Shown here piece by piece: positions 1-11,200 of a stretch of DNA of 64,000 nucleotides (position 1 is the first letter of the stretch; each line of letters begins with the position of its first letter). Origin of the DNA: Gossypium raimondii (Eukaryota > Streptophyta > Magnoliopsida > Malvales > Malvaceae); contig NC_068572.1 of the NCBI RefSeq assembly GCF_025698545.1, positions 2,108,001-2,172,000 on the forward strand, given 5' to 3'. The position numbers were made by a program, and so were the translations under genes. The notes beneath the pieces are model-generated. The model saw nothing but the letters and a program-made list of their open reading frames with translations, did no database searches and was not told the DNA's origin.

Positions 1-140
1 TAAAATCTCGTGACATTCTATACAACGCAGAAACTTGATTAAAAGTATAGCATAAAAATACCAAACATAAAAAGTATAATACATTAGTTTTACATATAAA
101 AAAGTAGTATAGCTATATTACAATAATAATTCTAAGGAGC

Positions 141-1275
141 TTATGGTGGAGCAGGTGGTTGATGGTATGGTTGGAAGGGAAATGAGGATGTTGCTACCAA
201 GGATGAAAATGATGCAATTGGATTTTGTTTAGCATACTCACGTCGAAGCCACCAAACCCTATCATCTGGATCTAAGTTCAAAAACATATCTTGTTTCACC
301 GATATTTAGAACATTTTGGTGGCAAAATAGTACAGTTCATCTTTTTTTGGAATTTCATCTCCCAAAGCACGCAAAGCATCCATTGCATTTGAAATAGTAT
401 ATTGAGAGTGAGGAAAAATAATTTCATTCACTGACTTCCTTGGACTAGTCATACTCTCACACAATTTCTCAATCTGAGTAGTTAATGTATTTCTCGATGA
501 TTTTCTACTTGAACTTGATTTTTTTCCTTTACCGTGTACAGCACCAAGTGTTTGCTTTCTTCTATTAGGAATGTCATGAGAAGGGTTTGATGGTACCTCA
601 TCAGGAGGAATACATTCATTCTCGTTACTATGTTCATCTGAATCACCAAATCCCTCATTAGGTGCATCATCTCCCATAGGAACCCCACTTGGAAGAACAC
701 TAGACGAAGGTGCCCATGCATTCTCTCCGGTGGCTACAATGCCACCAAACATTTGCCACATTAACTCATTCAATCGTGGTTCAATTCCTTTCTTCTTAAA
801 TCCTTTAAAATTAGGATTTTCCTACATAACATGTTAAATGTTAAATGTTATTCTAAGATTTTTATAATTGTAAATTATTAATTTCAATAAACTTTAAGCA
901 TTAAAATAATGATAAAGTTAACACTAACCTGTATTTTTGCAGCCTACCATTCTTCGGTAGCATCGACCGTCTTTTTAGATGGATACCATTCAATACCTGT
1001 AGATTCCTTAAGCAACTCCCTCTATAACCTCCATTCTTTTTTTAATGTATCCCACTTATTTTCAATTGAGGTTTTCCATAATTTTTTTGTGTTTTTGCTT
1101 GAAAAAGAGCAATGTCATTTTCCCATCCTTTTGAGTTTAGATGAGTTGTCGGTCTATTACCAGTATTGACTTCATTCACGCAAAGTTCACAAAATATCAA
1201 CTTCAGCTCATCATCCCAAACAGCTTTTGTTGCTAAGCTACTATCTCTCTTCACAAAATTTTGTATCTTTACCAT
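141..1275 (-). pseudogene. Myb/SANT-like DNA-binding domain protein, broken copy
   Basis: Two exons can be traced on the minus strand: 1275-929 and 821-141, joined by a GT-AG intron. Exon 1 encodes a Myb/SANT-like domain of the kind found in plant L10-interacting-MYB-like and PIF/Harbinger-associated proteins (WDDELKLIFCELC, then KWDTLKKEW, then TGIEWYPSKKTVDA). Exon 2 has a Ser/Asn-rich linker followed by the ALYYFATKMF-like end typical of the group. The copy is dead. A one-base loss near 1052 shifts the frame after GKPQLK. Two in-frame TAG stops (1022-1024 and 944-946) sit where the family has an aromatic residue, and a third in-frame stop (306-308) precedes a readable tail ending at 141. 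Family assignment is from memory of the domain; loss of function is seen directly. Confidence 0.75.
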
Positions 1276-1394
1276 CTATTATTATTTTGATTTTAAATGT
1301 CAACAGACATAAAACCATAAATATATAATTAGATATAATAATATAGTTTCATAAATAATAATAATAATAATACATCACGAATGGATAAAAGCCA

Positions 1395-1997
1395 TAAGAT
1401 GAACACTTCTTGAAGCACAAGCAATAAAGCTAGTTCATGGAGATGAGAAGTCTAGTGCAAATTGTACTAAAGAAAAAAGAAAAAATCCGAGGGGAATAGC
1501 TGTTCCAGTTAAGAACGGTGATGCAGAGAATGAAAAGAAAGCAGATTCATCGCATATTGACAAGGTTTAAAAGAAGGCTGACATAAATGAACCCAAAACT
1601 CGAAGCGGTAAACAAAGTGCTTCTGAGGTAATCAAAGAATTGCAGGTCCTATTTGAGAAAGTTTAGGAGTCCGGAAATGGAGTTTTAAATAAGCTTGACA
1701 CTGGAAAATTTCGCTATCATCACAAAAAATCTGTTTATCAAGGTATAGTTTTAAACATTCCCTTGGCTGACCATGGGTTTGAAATTTTAATTACATTTTT
1801 GTATGGTTTCTGCAATTCTTTCAGGTACTACGAAGGTATTTCATATGATTACTTCAAACTCATGGGAAACAGATCCCTTACTGTCAAAAGGTAAGTTTAG
1901 TTATATGGATAATAATGAGATTGTGAGTTCACAGAACCTGTCTTCTACTATAAGGAAACTGTGTATGTGGGAAAAGAAGCTCTATGATGAAGTCAAG
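1395..1997 (+). pseudogene. DUF632-type (REL2/NRG2-like) gene fragment, broken
   Basis: Two exon-like blocks, about 1395-1742 and 1825-1997, are joined by a GT-AG intron (1743-1824). Their translation contains EVIKELQVLFEKV, ESGNGVLNKL, GKFRYHHKKSVYQ, then SSTIRKLCMWEKKLYDEVK. These match the start of the DUF632 domain of plant proteins such as ROLLING AND ERECT LEAF 2 and NITRATE REGULATORY GENE 2, which carry an N-terminal DUF630 and a coiled DUF632. In-frame stops at 1568-1570 (TAA) and 1664-1666 (TAG) stand where the family plausibly has Gln. The upstream DUF630 part and the rest of DUF632 are absent. It is a truncated, non-coding relic. Confidence 0.7.
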
Positions 1998-2593
1998 GTA
2001 TGGTTCAGGAATCAATATGCTTTTAGATTTTACTCTACTTTTTTCACCTTTTTCTTTTAGTTCATGTTTTTGTGTCGAAGAGATGAATGACTCGGTAAAT
2101 TTTGAAATACTTTATCAGAGTTTATTTTCTTTGAAAAACTTTAACCAGCATTGAAATGTTTTATGGCTTATATATTTCTCAAATGATTACAAGCATGGTT
2201 AGATGAAAGTGATATCTAAACTGCTCTCTTGTCATGTAATCTATGAAATTGATATGTTTTCAACCAAATCAGGTGTTATATATTTGGACAAGAACATGTC
2301 TATTGGAAAAAAAAAAACCATAGCCATGTATTTGAATTGTTTGAGATCACCTCAGTAAGGGGATTTTGGAAATTTTAGAACTCAAGGGTACGAACATCAC
2401 TTACTTTGATTTAATAGATATGGTTCCTCAAAGTACAGTGTTTCACAACGATTTAAGCAGCGCCTGTAAAATGGTCAAGAATATAAATTTAAAGCATTAT
2501 CTTTTTGTCATACAGTTCTTTTCAACCTAGTTTTGGAGTTCTTCTTATCTATATATATATATATATGTAGACTTTGTTTTGTTTTTCGATGCT

Positions 2594-2873
2594 TAGGGTT
2601 GAGTAGGAAATGGATGGAGAATAATGTTGAGTTTCGAGAATACAACGTTCAATTAGAGGTTGATTTACAACAATTTCCTTTGATTTTATCTAGTCTTTTA
2701 TTTTCAATTTCAGGAGCTAAAATTGGGTTTTCTTTTTCCATAAATGTATGGGAAGGAGGAATGTGCAGAGAGAGCAAGGGAGATGATTGAAATCATGGAT
2801 TATAAAGAGCCAGGGCCTAATACTAACCCCAGAACTAGTTCTGTTTTACTTGGTTCAGCAACTTTAGTTCTAT
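2594..2873 (+). pseudogene. Unrecognised exon remnants with a 74-bp duplication
   Basis: After an acceptor-like tract ending near 2713, an open stretch reads ELKLGFLFP, a stop, then MYGKEECAERAREMIEIMD and KEPGPNTNP before stopping near 2873. An earlier block (about 2594-2670) reads RKWMENNVEFREYNVQLEV. The composition looks coding and the stop could be a former Gln codon (CAA to TAA), but I do not recognise the family. It may be another exon of the neighbouring relic or an unrelated captured fragment. Confidence 0.35.
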
Positions 2874-2939
2874 AATAAAGAGCCAGGGCCCTCCTCCCCA
2901 ACCACAACCTTAGTTCTGTTTTACTTGGTTCAGCAAACT
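2804..2939 (+). repeat. Tandem duplication, unit about 74 bp
   Basis: The block AAAGAGCCAGGGCC at 2804 recurs at 2877, and TTCTGTTTTACTTGGTTCAG at 2839 recurs at 2914, giving a period of 73-75 bp with two copies. The duplication covers the end of the exon-like remnant before it. Confidence 0.75.
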
Positions 2940-3591
2940 ATTAAGATGGTTTTACAACTTAGGATTAGGCTATATATGTATTGTAAAATCTATGGATTTT
3001 CCCTTTCTATGTTACATGAAAATGACACCTTGGTCTTTTTATTACAGTTAATATTATGTATGTGTGTATGTTGAGTACTTGATTGCAAGGGAATATCAGT
3101 TTCAAGAACCCAATAATCTATTGACTTGTATGATTTGTTTGAATTCTGTCTAAGAGAACCAGACTACTGAAAAGAAAAGCAATAACAATAACAACAATAA
3201 TAACAGTGAGTGACAGCAAACCATCTCACCTTGATTGCGGTGTCATTGGTCGGACCTCGTTGGCTGAAACTATTTTAACCAGAGGCTAAAACTATCTGAA
3301 AACAACAACGGGGAGAAACTAACGAAAACGAGGGGAGATATGGTTGTTTTGTTCCCAAATATGAAAATAAATAAGATTGGGAAAGAAATTAGTTTAACAT
3401 CTAAGGCTAAAACAGTAAAATAATAATTTACCATAAACATGTTTTGTTAGTATACCATGAAATACTAATTCAAAGAAAATTGAGTCTCCATATATGCTTT
3501 ATTAGGACTGAGTTAGACTTTTCAATAGAAGGAAAATGAACTATAAATAACAGAATCAACAATCAAACGGAATTTCACATGGAAAAACTAA
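2940..3591. other. Gene-free AT-rich spacer
   Basis: No coding stretch or recognisable element is visible. A segment at about 3352-3432 (CCCAAAT.TGAAAA, then AATAAG.TTGGGAAAGAAA, then GTAAAATAATAA) recurs at 5487-5563 in the same orientation, so the spacer contains one member of a short direct repeat. Confidence 0.5.
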
Positions 3592-4192
3592 GGGTCTGTT
3601 TGATTGCCAGTAAAATATTTTCCGTAAAATGATTTCTGGAAAATGTTTTACTTTTCGTAAAATGATTTCTTGGAAAATATTTTCGGTGTTTGATTGAATC
3701 TGTAAAATATTTTCTGCTTGCAGATTTTTTGAAAATATTTTTCGGAAAAGTTGTTTTTACATATATTAATATATATTAATAAATTTTATATTTTAAATTA
3801 TTTGTACATATATTGCAATGATTTATTTATAATAATACTTAATTATTAAGCTACAATATTAATCGTTATAAATTGAAAAAACTAATATCAAATAAATTAT
3901 TTGTAATTGTGTTAAAAAAGTATTGAATAATTAAAAAACAAGTTCTTGGAAAATCGATAAATGTAAGCGCTTTTCTACGGAAATGAAGGAAGGAATGAAG
4001 GAGGCGATAGAGAGGAGAGCACGGAAAATGTCTTACGGAAATTGAAAGGGTAAGACATTTTCCCTAAAATGTAACCCATTTTCCCTTGTTTTGGAGTTCA
4101 TTTTCTAAATGGAAAATGTTTTCCGCCAATCAAACGCTGGAAAAGTTGGAAATGATTTTCCGGAAAATCAATTCCGTCAATCAAACAGACCC
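3592..4192. mobile_element. Tourist-like MITE (PIF/Harbinger type), 601 bp
   Basis: The ends are inverted: it opens GGGTCTGTTTGATTG and closes with CAATCAAACAGACCC. The motif GGAAAATG / CATTTTCC recurs on both arms. It is flanked by TAA on both sides (3589-3591 and 4193-4195), the 3-bp target duplication expected of PIF/Harbinger elements. There is no internal coding capacity, so it is non-autonomous. Confidence 0.85.
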
Positions 4193-4195
4193 TAA

Positions 4196-5837
4196 ATGAG
4201 TAATAAAGTACTCACTTTCACTAATTTGGGTAATCAAACCTTAACCCTTTGTAACAACCCCACCAAGTGTGTCACTAGCTAGCTCCAAATCAAGTTCTAG
4301 GACTTTTACACTTGTAGTATCTGACTGATAAACTTACAAAACCACGTGTTAGATAACTTACCATAAGCATGGAAAAAAGAACAGGCAGAACATGCCATTT
4401 CAATCCCATGAAATATTCATTACATGTTTGAGGCAAAGGTGACGCCCAATGTAATAATAGTATCAAAAGCTTGAGGAGATGCAATGTTAACTTAAATTGC
4501 TAAATGTGAAAACTAAATTAATGACTATATTAGTACCTGTTACAGCCAAGATATGATAATACTGTGGATGCAATCAGCCTTTAAGTGTGATTGCTAACAA
4601 TCCCTATTGTAACCTTATATTTCCTTTTTCCCTTGATAAAAATTTAGAAAAGAAACTGAACCAACTCCATAAGATTTGATATTCACACCCAAATCCTTTA
4701 TAAAGGCATTTCAGTAAGAAGAAAATAAGGAAGATTGAACAGCTTGTTAGATTTTCGATTTTGTGTTCCAATTTGCTCTATTGGTTTGCATCTTAAAATA
4801 AACAAAAAAAATGGAGCAAATTTCACCAAATTTAGTTCCCACAATTACACTACATAAAAAAGAATCTAGATTCGGGAAATTCGGTCTGATGGATGAATTA
4901 AAAAATCAAATCGATAAAAAAATTGTAAAAAACTTCAATTTAAATTCATGTCCCAAGTAACAACAGCACACTTTTGGTGTGACATGTATCGGATTCAAGC
5001 AAAATTTCTTTTTCGTATTTCAGATTGAACTTTGGTCTAAGCAACCCAATGTTGTTTCATATCTAAAAACCAAGCTCAATGCTCAAATTCAAGTCTTTAT
5101 TCACCCAAAGATCCTAGCTTTCAAGCTAAAAATGATGAAATAAAATCAAGTAGAACACATCAAATCACAAGAACTCAATCAATACAGTAGATAACTGAAC
5201 AACTCCAGCTCTTCAGTTGGGATAAAAAAATAAAACTTTTAAATTAGATCCAGGCACGATAATCATGTAAACAGAAAAATTATAATTCAAACAACTGGTG
5301 GAAGCATTGAGTTAAAATCAATGAACGATAGAAGCAAAGATAGAAAAAGTTTGAATCTTGGGAGAATATTTACCTTAGATTCAAATGATTTATCTCTGTT
5401 CTTGGTGAGAAAGTAAGGAGAAGTAAATTTCTGGCATAGAATTGAGGGAACCTAACCTCAATGAAAAAGAAAACGTCTGTGAAGATTTTCCCAAATCTGA
5501 AAACAAATAAGGTTGGGAAAGAAAATACTTTAACTTTCAAGGATAAAATGGTAAAATAATAAATGAAAATATGGGCATTTTTGTCTGCAACAAAAGTTAG
5601 ACTGCTCACGGTGTATAAGCTGGAGCTTTTACCTCCGGTTGGAAATGAGGCTGGCAGTGAGGTTCAAATCTGCAACTGCACCTCACTATTGTTTTTCCAA
5701 ACACCAACACAGTGCAGGGAAAAAGAATATTCCTTCAAAATTCCATCTCACCATGGATGATTCTGCATCCAAAGGAAGCCTAACTCTGCTCTGCTTCTAG
5801 TCCTTACCTTTTTAGCATATTTGAAATTTAACTAGAT
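4196..5837. other. Gene-free spacer
   Basis: Short open frames occur on both strands but none has a recognisable domain or splice context. The second copy of the ~75-bp direct repeat lies at 5487-5563. The part around 5580-5760 is less AT-rich than its surroundings but I see no gene in it. Confidence 0.5.
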
Positions 5838-6412
5838 ATGTTAATGGGTCGGGTCATTTAGTCTGCCCCGAAGATCAGTCTGAAATGTAAGAGTATTTGG
5901 ATAAAAATATAGGCTTGAAAAATGGGCTTTGACAAAAAAATAAGGCCTGTTTAAAAAATGGGTCGGGTCTTAGATAAGGCATTTTTAGTCCAGGTCTAGC
6001 CCGGCCCGAATTCACTAAAAGACAAAAAAATTCTATTTTTTAATATTATTTTCTCCCTATCTTGCTACCATCTACTATTTTGTTATTATTATTTGGATAT
6101 TATATAAAATTTATTTTATTGTTAATTTTGTTATTATTTTAGAGGCATTTGCTTGTTAAGTTGCATCTATCTTAGTGTTATTTAAATATACATATTTTTT
6201 AATATTTATTTTCAATTTGTTGGGAAATATTTATTTTGATATTTTTAGTATTTTTGATGTATTATATATATTTTAGAATTATATAAAAAATAATATAAAA
6301 ATTAATATTGGCGGGTCGGGTCGAGCCCAAATTTTAACATTTTTATATGAATTAGACTTTGGTAAAATTTTAGGCTCATTTTCTGGGCTAGCCCGACCCG
6401 GCCATGCACACT
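5838..6412. repeat. Dispersed repeat with GC-rich ends, copy 1
   Basis: An AT-rich core is bounded by GC-rich ends, GGGTCGGGTC on the left and GCCCGACCCGG on the right, which are imperfect inverted repeats. The core shares long similarity with 46258-46870, for example GTTAAGTTGCA and TTTATTTTCAATTTGTTGG. There is no coding capacity. It is probably a non-autonomous DNA element; no target duplication could be assigned. Confidence 0.65.
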
Positions 6413-6696
6413 TTTAAATTTAACCCTATTTTAAATCTCAATTATTCTCAAGAGTTAGATCTTTCTACTCTTTATATTTCATAACGTCAATCGGATTATT
6501 TGAAATTGGAAGACTTTCACGTGTGTGATATTGGTTATATGATTAGTTTTTTATAGCCTTTTATAGAGGGTTATTCTCTCTTTACATTATCTGAATCGGG
6601 AAATCATTACATTTGAAACTTTGATTAAAACTTTTCAGAGAATATATTCTCTGATTACAAAAATACAAATTATAGAACTATTCACTTGTCTTTTCT
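6413..6696. other. Gene-free AT-rich spacer
   Basis: I see nothing identifiable in this stretch between the dispersed repeat and the short tandem array. Confidence 0.5.
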
Positions 6697-6850
6697 TGCA
6701 GGGAATATTTCATGTTCACGCATTATTTTGTTGCAGGGAATCTCCCCTGTTCACACATTATTTCTTGTGGGAATCTTTCCTGTTCAGGCATTATTTTGTT
6801 GCAGGGAATCTCTCCTGTTCACACATCATTTATTGCAGGGAATCTCTCCA
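6697..6850 (+). repeat. Short tandem repeat, unit 33-35 bp, about 4.4 copies
   Basis: GGGAAT occurs at 6701, 6736, 6769, 6804 and 6838. Each is followed by a T/C-rich segment, GTTCA, and CATTATTT or similar. The units are slightly diverged. They lie in an open frame of about 113 codons (6621-6962), but the repeat alone explains that frame, so no protein is claimed. Confidence 0.8.
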
Positions 6851-7180
6851 GGTATTTTTTTTTTTTGACCTGGTGATGGTTACTGAAGTGGTATCATCTG
6901 CAAGATCTACCGTCTTGATTGAGGATGCTGATGATTCATCTTCAGATTCGGATATAATTTAATTTAATGGAATTCTCTTCCCATTGATATTAATTAAACT
7001 TCGATTATTAAATGAAAAAAAATAGAGGGTCGAATCCTTGAGATTAAAATTAGAGGAGATATGAAAAGAGTATAGGGTTTGAGACCGCTGCTATATATTC
7101 TAAATTTATTTGATATACTAGTGTTATTTTTAGATTTTACAATCAAAGTTTATAAATGTCACTTATGGCTGAGGGTGAAG
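6851..7180. other. Spacer with a short acidic open frame end
   Basis: The frame running through the tandem repeat ends with an acidic Ser/Asp-rich tail (ADDSSSDSDII) at 6962. This could be a chance or relic 3' exon. Nothing else is recognisable. Confidence 0.35.
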
Positions 7181-7188
7181 TAAAAGAA

Positions 7189-7587
7189 TGGGTTAAATCT
7201 GCTGTTTGAGGTATGAGTATGGTAATTTTTTTCATATTAGGATTAAAAATAATTCTCTAAGTTTAGTCCTAAATTTAGCAATTATTCATACATTAAAATT
7301 TAGACTTGGTAACTTTTCACATATTAGGGCTTGGACTGTTTTTTGGTTTAAATTTAGTCCTGAAGTTGACAATTGTTCTCACATCAAGACTTGAACTTTA
7401 GGATTTTCAACGACTAACTTGGATAAAAAAAAAGTTGAAATCTCGATGTAAGAACATTTGTCAAATTCAAGGCCTAACTTTAACAAAAAAAAAATCAGAC
7501 CCTAATGTGTGAACAATTATCAAGTTGAAAAAAGAAACCCCAACATAAAAAAATTACCAATTTCAAGGCTCAAAATGTGATTTAACC
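7189..7587. mobile_element. MITE with ~40-bp inverted ends
   Basis: The left end GGTTAAATC...GGTAATTTTTTT is mirrored at the right end as AAAAAAATTACC...GATTTAACC. TAAAAGAA flanks it on both sides (7181-7188 and 7588-7595), an apparent 8-bp target duplication that suggests a hAT-like element. The interior is palindromic and non-coding. Confidence 0.75.
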
Positions 7588-7595
7588 TAAAAGAA

Positions 7596-8252
7596 CTTTT
7601 ATGTATTAAAAAATGCAACACGTGGCCATATTTAAACTCCACATGAGGAGTTAAAATATTACAACATTAGTATAACAATTATCAAATAATAATCCATGGT
7701 TAATTGTTATTAAAATTATTGATACACGGAGGAGATTGTGGTGTCCCAAAACAATGGGCAAAAAGTCATATTTGCCTTTTCGCATTGAGGTCCCAATTTT
7801 ACATATGAGAGGTCATGTATTATTTTGTGATTAAGGTAATGATTAATAAGTGGTCAGTCTTAGTTTGGGTAGAATACACTATGATGTGAAAGGGAGCTTT
7901 TCAATTTAGACAATAGGATAAATAAACTGATATGAATAAAAATTTAATTCAAAGATTAAAGCATATAAAAATATATAAATTCGAATATTCATATATATAT
8001 ATATATATAGGCAAATATCCAATCCAGTCCCTAAATTTAACCCAATTTGAAAATGGGAAAAGACACCAAGCTTGAGTGCTTGATTAAAAAGCAAGAAACT
8101 GTAAAACACGGAACATTACATGATTGGCAAATTAAACCATAGACATGTTAAAATGTTTTTTTTAAAACTAAATTACTTTTTTTCTCTTCATCATCTGTAA
8201 ATGTCAAGGAACTACCATCCTTTCGTTTTTTCCGGCATAGGTTTCCAGTGTT
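7596..8252. other. Spacer and 3' flank of the H+-ATPase gene
   Basis: This is AT-rich, with an (AT)n run at about 7990-8008. The last ~150 bases before 8253 are probably the 3' UTR of the minus-strand ATPase gene. No other gene is seen. Confidence 0.5.
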
Positions 8253-11200
8253 CTAAACAGTATAATGCTGCTGGATCGTATCGATATCCAGCCCCTTGAG
8301 TTTCACCACGGACTCGACGTGCCCTTTGAGTGTATGAAGCTCTCGAAGCCTATAAAACCGACATCAGAAATCCGTGATCGAGTCATAAAATGAACAGTAC
8401 TTATAGATTTTAGTGTTAATGAATAAGGCATGATGGGTTAATCTGTTACCTTGCAACTTCGGCTCGTCTCTTGGCCTGCTCGGCGATCTCCGATAACTCC
8501 CGGTAACTGTTCTTGTCATTGAAGAGATTAGAAGTTTCCGGTGGTTGAAGTCCGTGCAATGTTCTTTGAGCAAGTGCCCATTGTGCTTCCCTTTCTTCTT
8601 TGCCATAATCTTTCTTTGTGGTGAATGCAGTCTGTGATGGAGGCTGGGTTAGTAAATACGAAAGCGACTCGACTAATATGCGTAAACCAAGTATGTATAT
8701 ACCTTGTTTTCGAGTAGGTTGAGCCAAGCTTTTCCGCTTAAGATGTAACGGATGGCGAACTTCATTATATCCAATGGTACGTAGAAAACTATACTGTAGA
8801 GCCATATGACACCAGCCCATCCCCAACCAATTCCTTTGATCCTTGCAAATCCCCAGTTTGCATATACAGCAATCAAAGTTGCAACCTATAACCAACACGG
8901 GAATCGATTAATTCGATGCTTTACGACTCAGAAATGAGTGTAGGGATATAGGTACGTGTTCTTACAAGCTGTGCAATGATGAAGGCAGTGACCAATAGTA
9001 GTCCGGGACGCTCAGCGTACGACCAGCTACGCGATCTAGTTACGAAGATCAGAGCCTGGCTCACAATGCTCACTTGTAAGTATAAAGCGCCCATCATCTC
9101 ATGGTCTCGTTCCCGTAGAGATCGAACACCGAATTTGTCCTGCATTTTTCGATACAAACTGTTAAGAGATTAAGCTGAAATCAAAAACGAAGTTTGAATA
9201 CTTTCAGTGGGTATAAATTGCAAAAATTTTCAGCACTGCGTACCGAGAAGAAGTCGGTATCATGCATGACCCAGAAGAATATGACAGTCATTAATGCCAA
9301 GTAGCCTCCAAGCACGATTCCAGTGGCAAAAATTTCTTTCAGTTTCCAGCTATCAGGCAAGGGAGATGGCTTGACTCGATCCTTTGAGATTGTCATAATG
9401 GTTCCTGGAGTAATATTTGATTCAATTGATGTTAATACTCGGATTTGAAGCATGGAACACGAGAAGAAGATAAGTCATGTGTAAGTTATGTAATAATCTA
9501 CGTACCATCATTAAGAATGGCAATGATCAAAACCATGAATGGCGAAAAATCAAACTTCCAGATGAGAGCGATAAACAAAAATCCGAACTACAGAAAATCC
9601 GAGACAAAAGATCACATGAATGAATCAATACCTGTAGGTTCATGTAATCAATAATTAATTCGTATAAAACCATTTTATCATGTACTAACCACAATACGGA
9701 TCGTGATCGAAACTGCGTAGATCTGCGAAAGTAAACAAACACGAAAAGGTCATGCATCGCAAAGCATAATGCATATAAATCTTCAGAAATATGTTATAGA
9801 GGGGAGATCCAGTTACAGTATAGTTCTTCATCCTTTGGAAAATGGCTCTGCTAGTTAACACTGCACTTATAATAACACTCAGCCCCGGTTCTGTGAGAAC
9901 AATGTCGGAAGCACTTCGTGCGGCATCTGTAGCATCAGCCACTGCAATACCGATATCTGCCTTCTTTAAAGCAGGAGCATCGTTAACACCATCTCCAGTC
10001 ATTCCACAAATATGCTTCCTCTCTTGTAATTTCCTCACAATTTCGTATTTGTGCTCTGTAAAGTGTGATACAAAGGTTTTATGTTACTCGAGACCCCGAA
10101 GACAAAAGGAGTTCACATTTGCGAATAGCCAGGATATGTCAAAACAAGTTACCTGGAAACACTCCCGCAAACCCATCGGCCTTCTCAATCAACTCTTCCA
10201 CAGGAAGGGCAGCTATGCTTGCATCTTTGTCTTGACCTAGCAAAGAAGCAGAAGGATACATGTTCGTCCCCATTCCGAGTCTGCGGCCAGTCTCTTTTGC
10301 AATCGCAAGTTGATCACCTGGACATAAGTACAAAAGCATAACTACTAAATTGCTGCAATGAATGAAGTAACAAATGGAATTATCCATTGGTGAACTCGGT
10401 TAGAGGATTCATTACCAGTAATCATCTTAACATTCACACCAAGATGAAGAGCTTGGCGAATGGTTTCCGCACTGTCATGCCTTGGAGGATCAAACAGAGG
10501 CAATAAGCCGACAAATTGCCATGGAGTGCCGGCGCTTTCTTTTGTTTTCTCCGGCACTTGCTGGAAAGTGTAGGAAATTTGGCAAGTATAAGGGAACATT
10601 TTGATATTCAAACTACATAATAGTGATTAGAACATCATGATTTCAAGAAAGAAACCTGTCTGGAAACGGCTAAAGAACGAAGCCCACGTTCCGCAAACTT
10701 GTCGATGATAGAATGAACTCTCTTCTTAAGATCTTCTTTTGCATTGCAAAGGGCCAAGATCTGTCAACAGATATGATAAATTAAACGACATGGAGGCCCT
10801 TCACAATGTTTATACCATCAGTAAATAGCGATAACAAGGTTACCTGTTCGGGAGCACCTTTGCTTGCTCGATGCCAGTTGCCATTGGAATCAATGTAAGT
10901 CAATGCAGTTCTCTTGTCTACAGGATTGAAAGGCAAGAAATGCACCTCTCTAATACCAGCTCTCGCCTGTATGTACAACATATCGAACATAAATATTCCC
11001 CTTCGATAATGGGAGCAATATAGAGAAGAAATGGTTATATACCTCCTTAGGGTCGGCAAGCATTCCAACAATGGCAGCATCGATAGCGTCTTGATTTTCA
11101 GTTCTAGAGGCCCTTGCAGCAAGCAAGACAACGTGCTCCTTATCAGCATCCTTTACAAACACCTCAATCAAGTTTTTATCGACACTCAGCTTGTTGAGCG

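Noticed and set aside
6621-6962. 113-codon frame as a protein gene
   Set aside because: Most of it is the short tandem repeat read in changing frames; there is no conserved domain or splice context.
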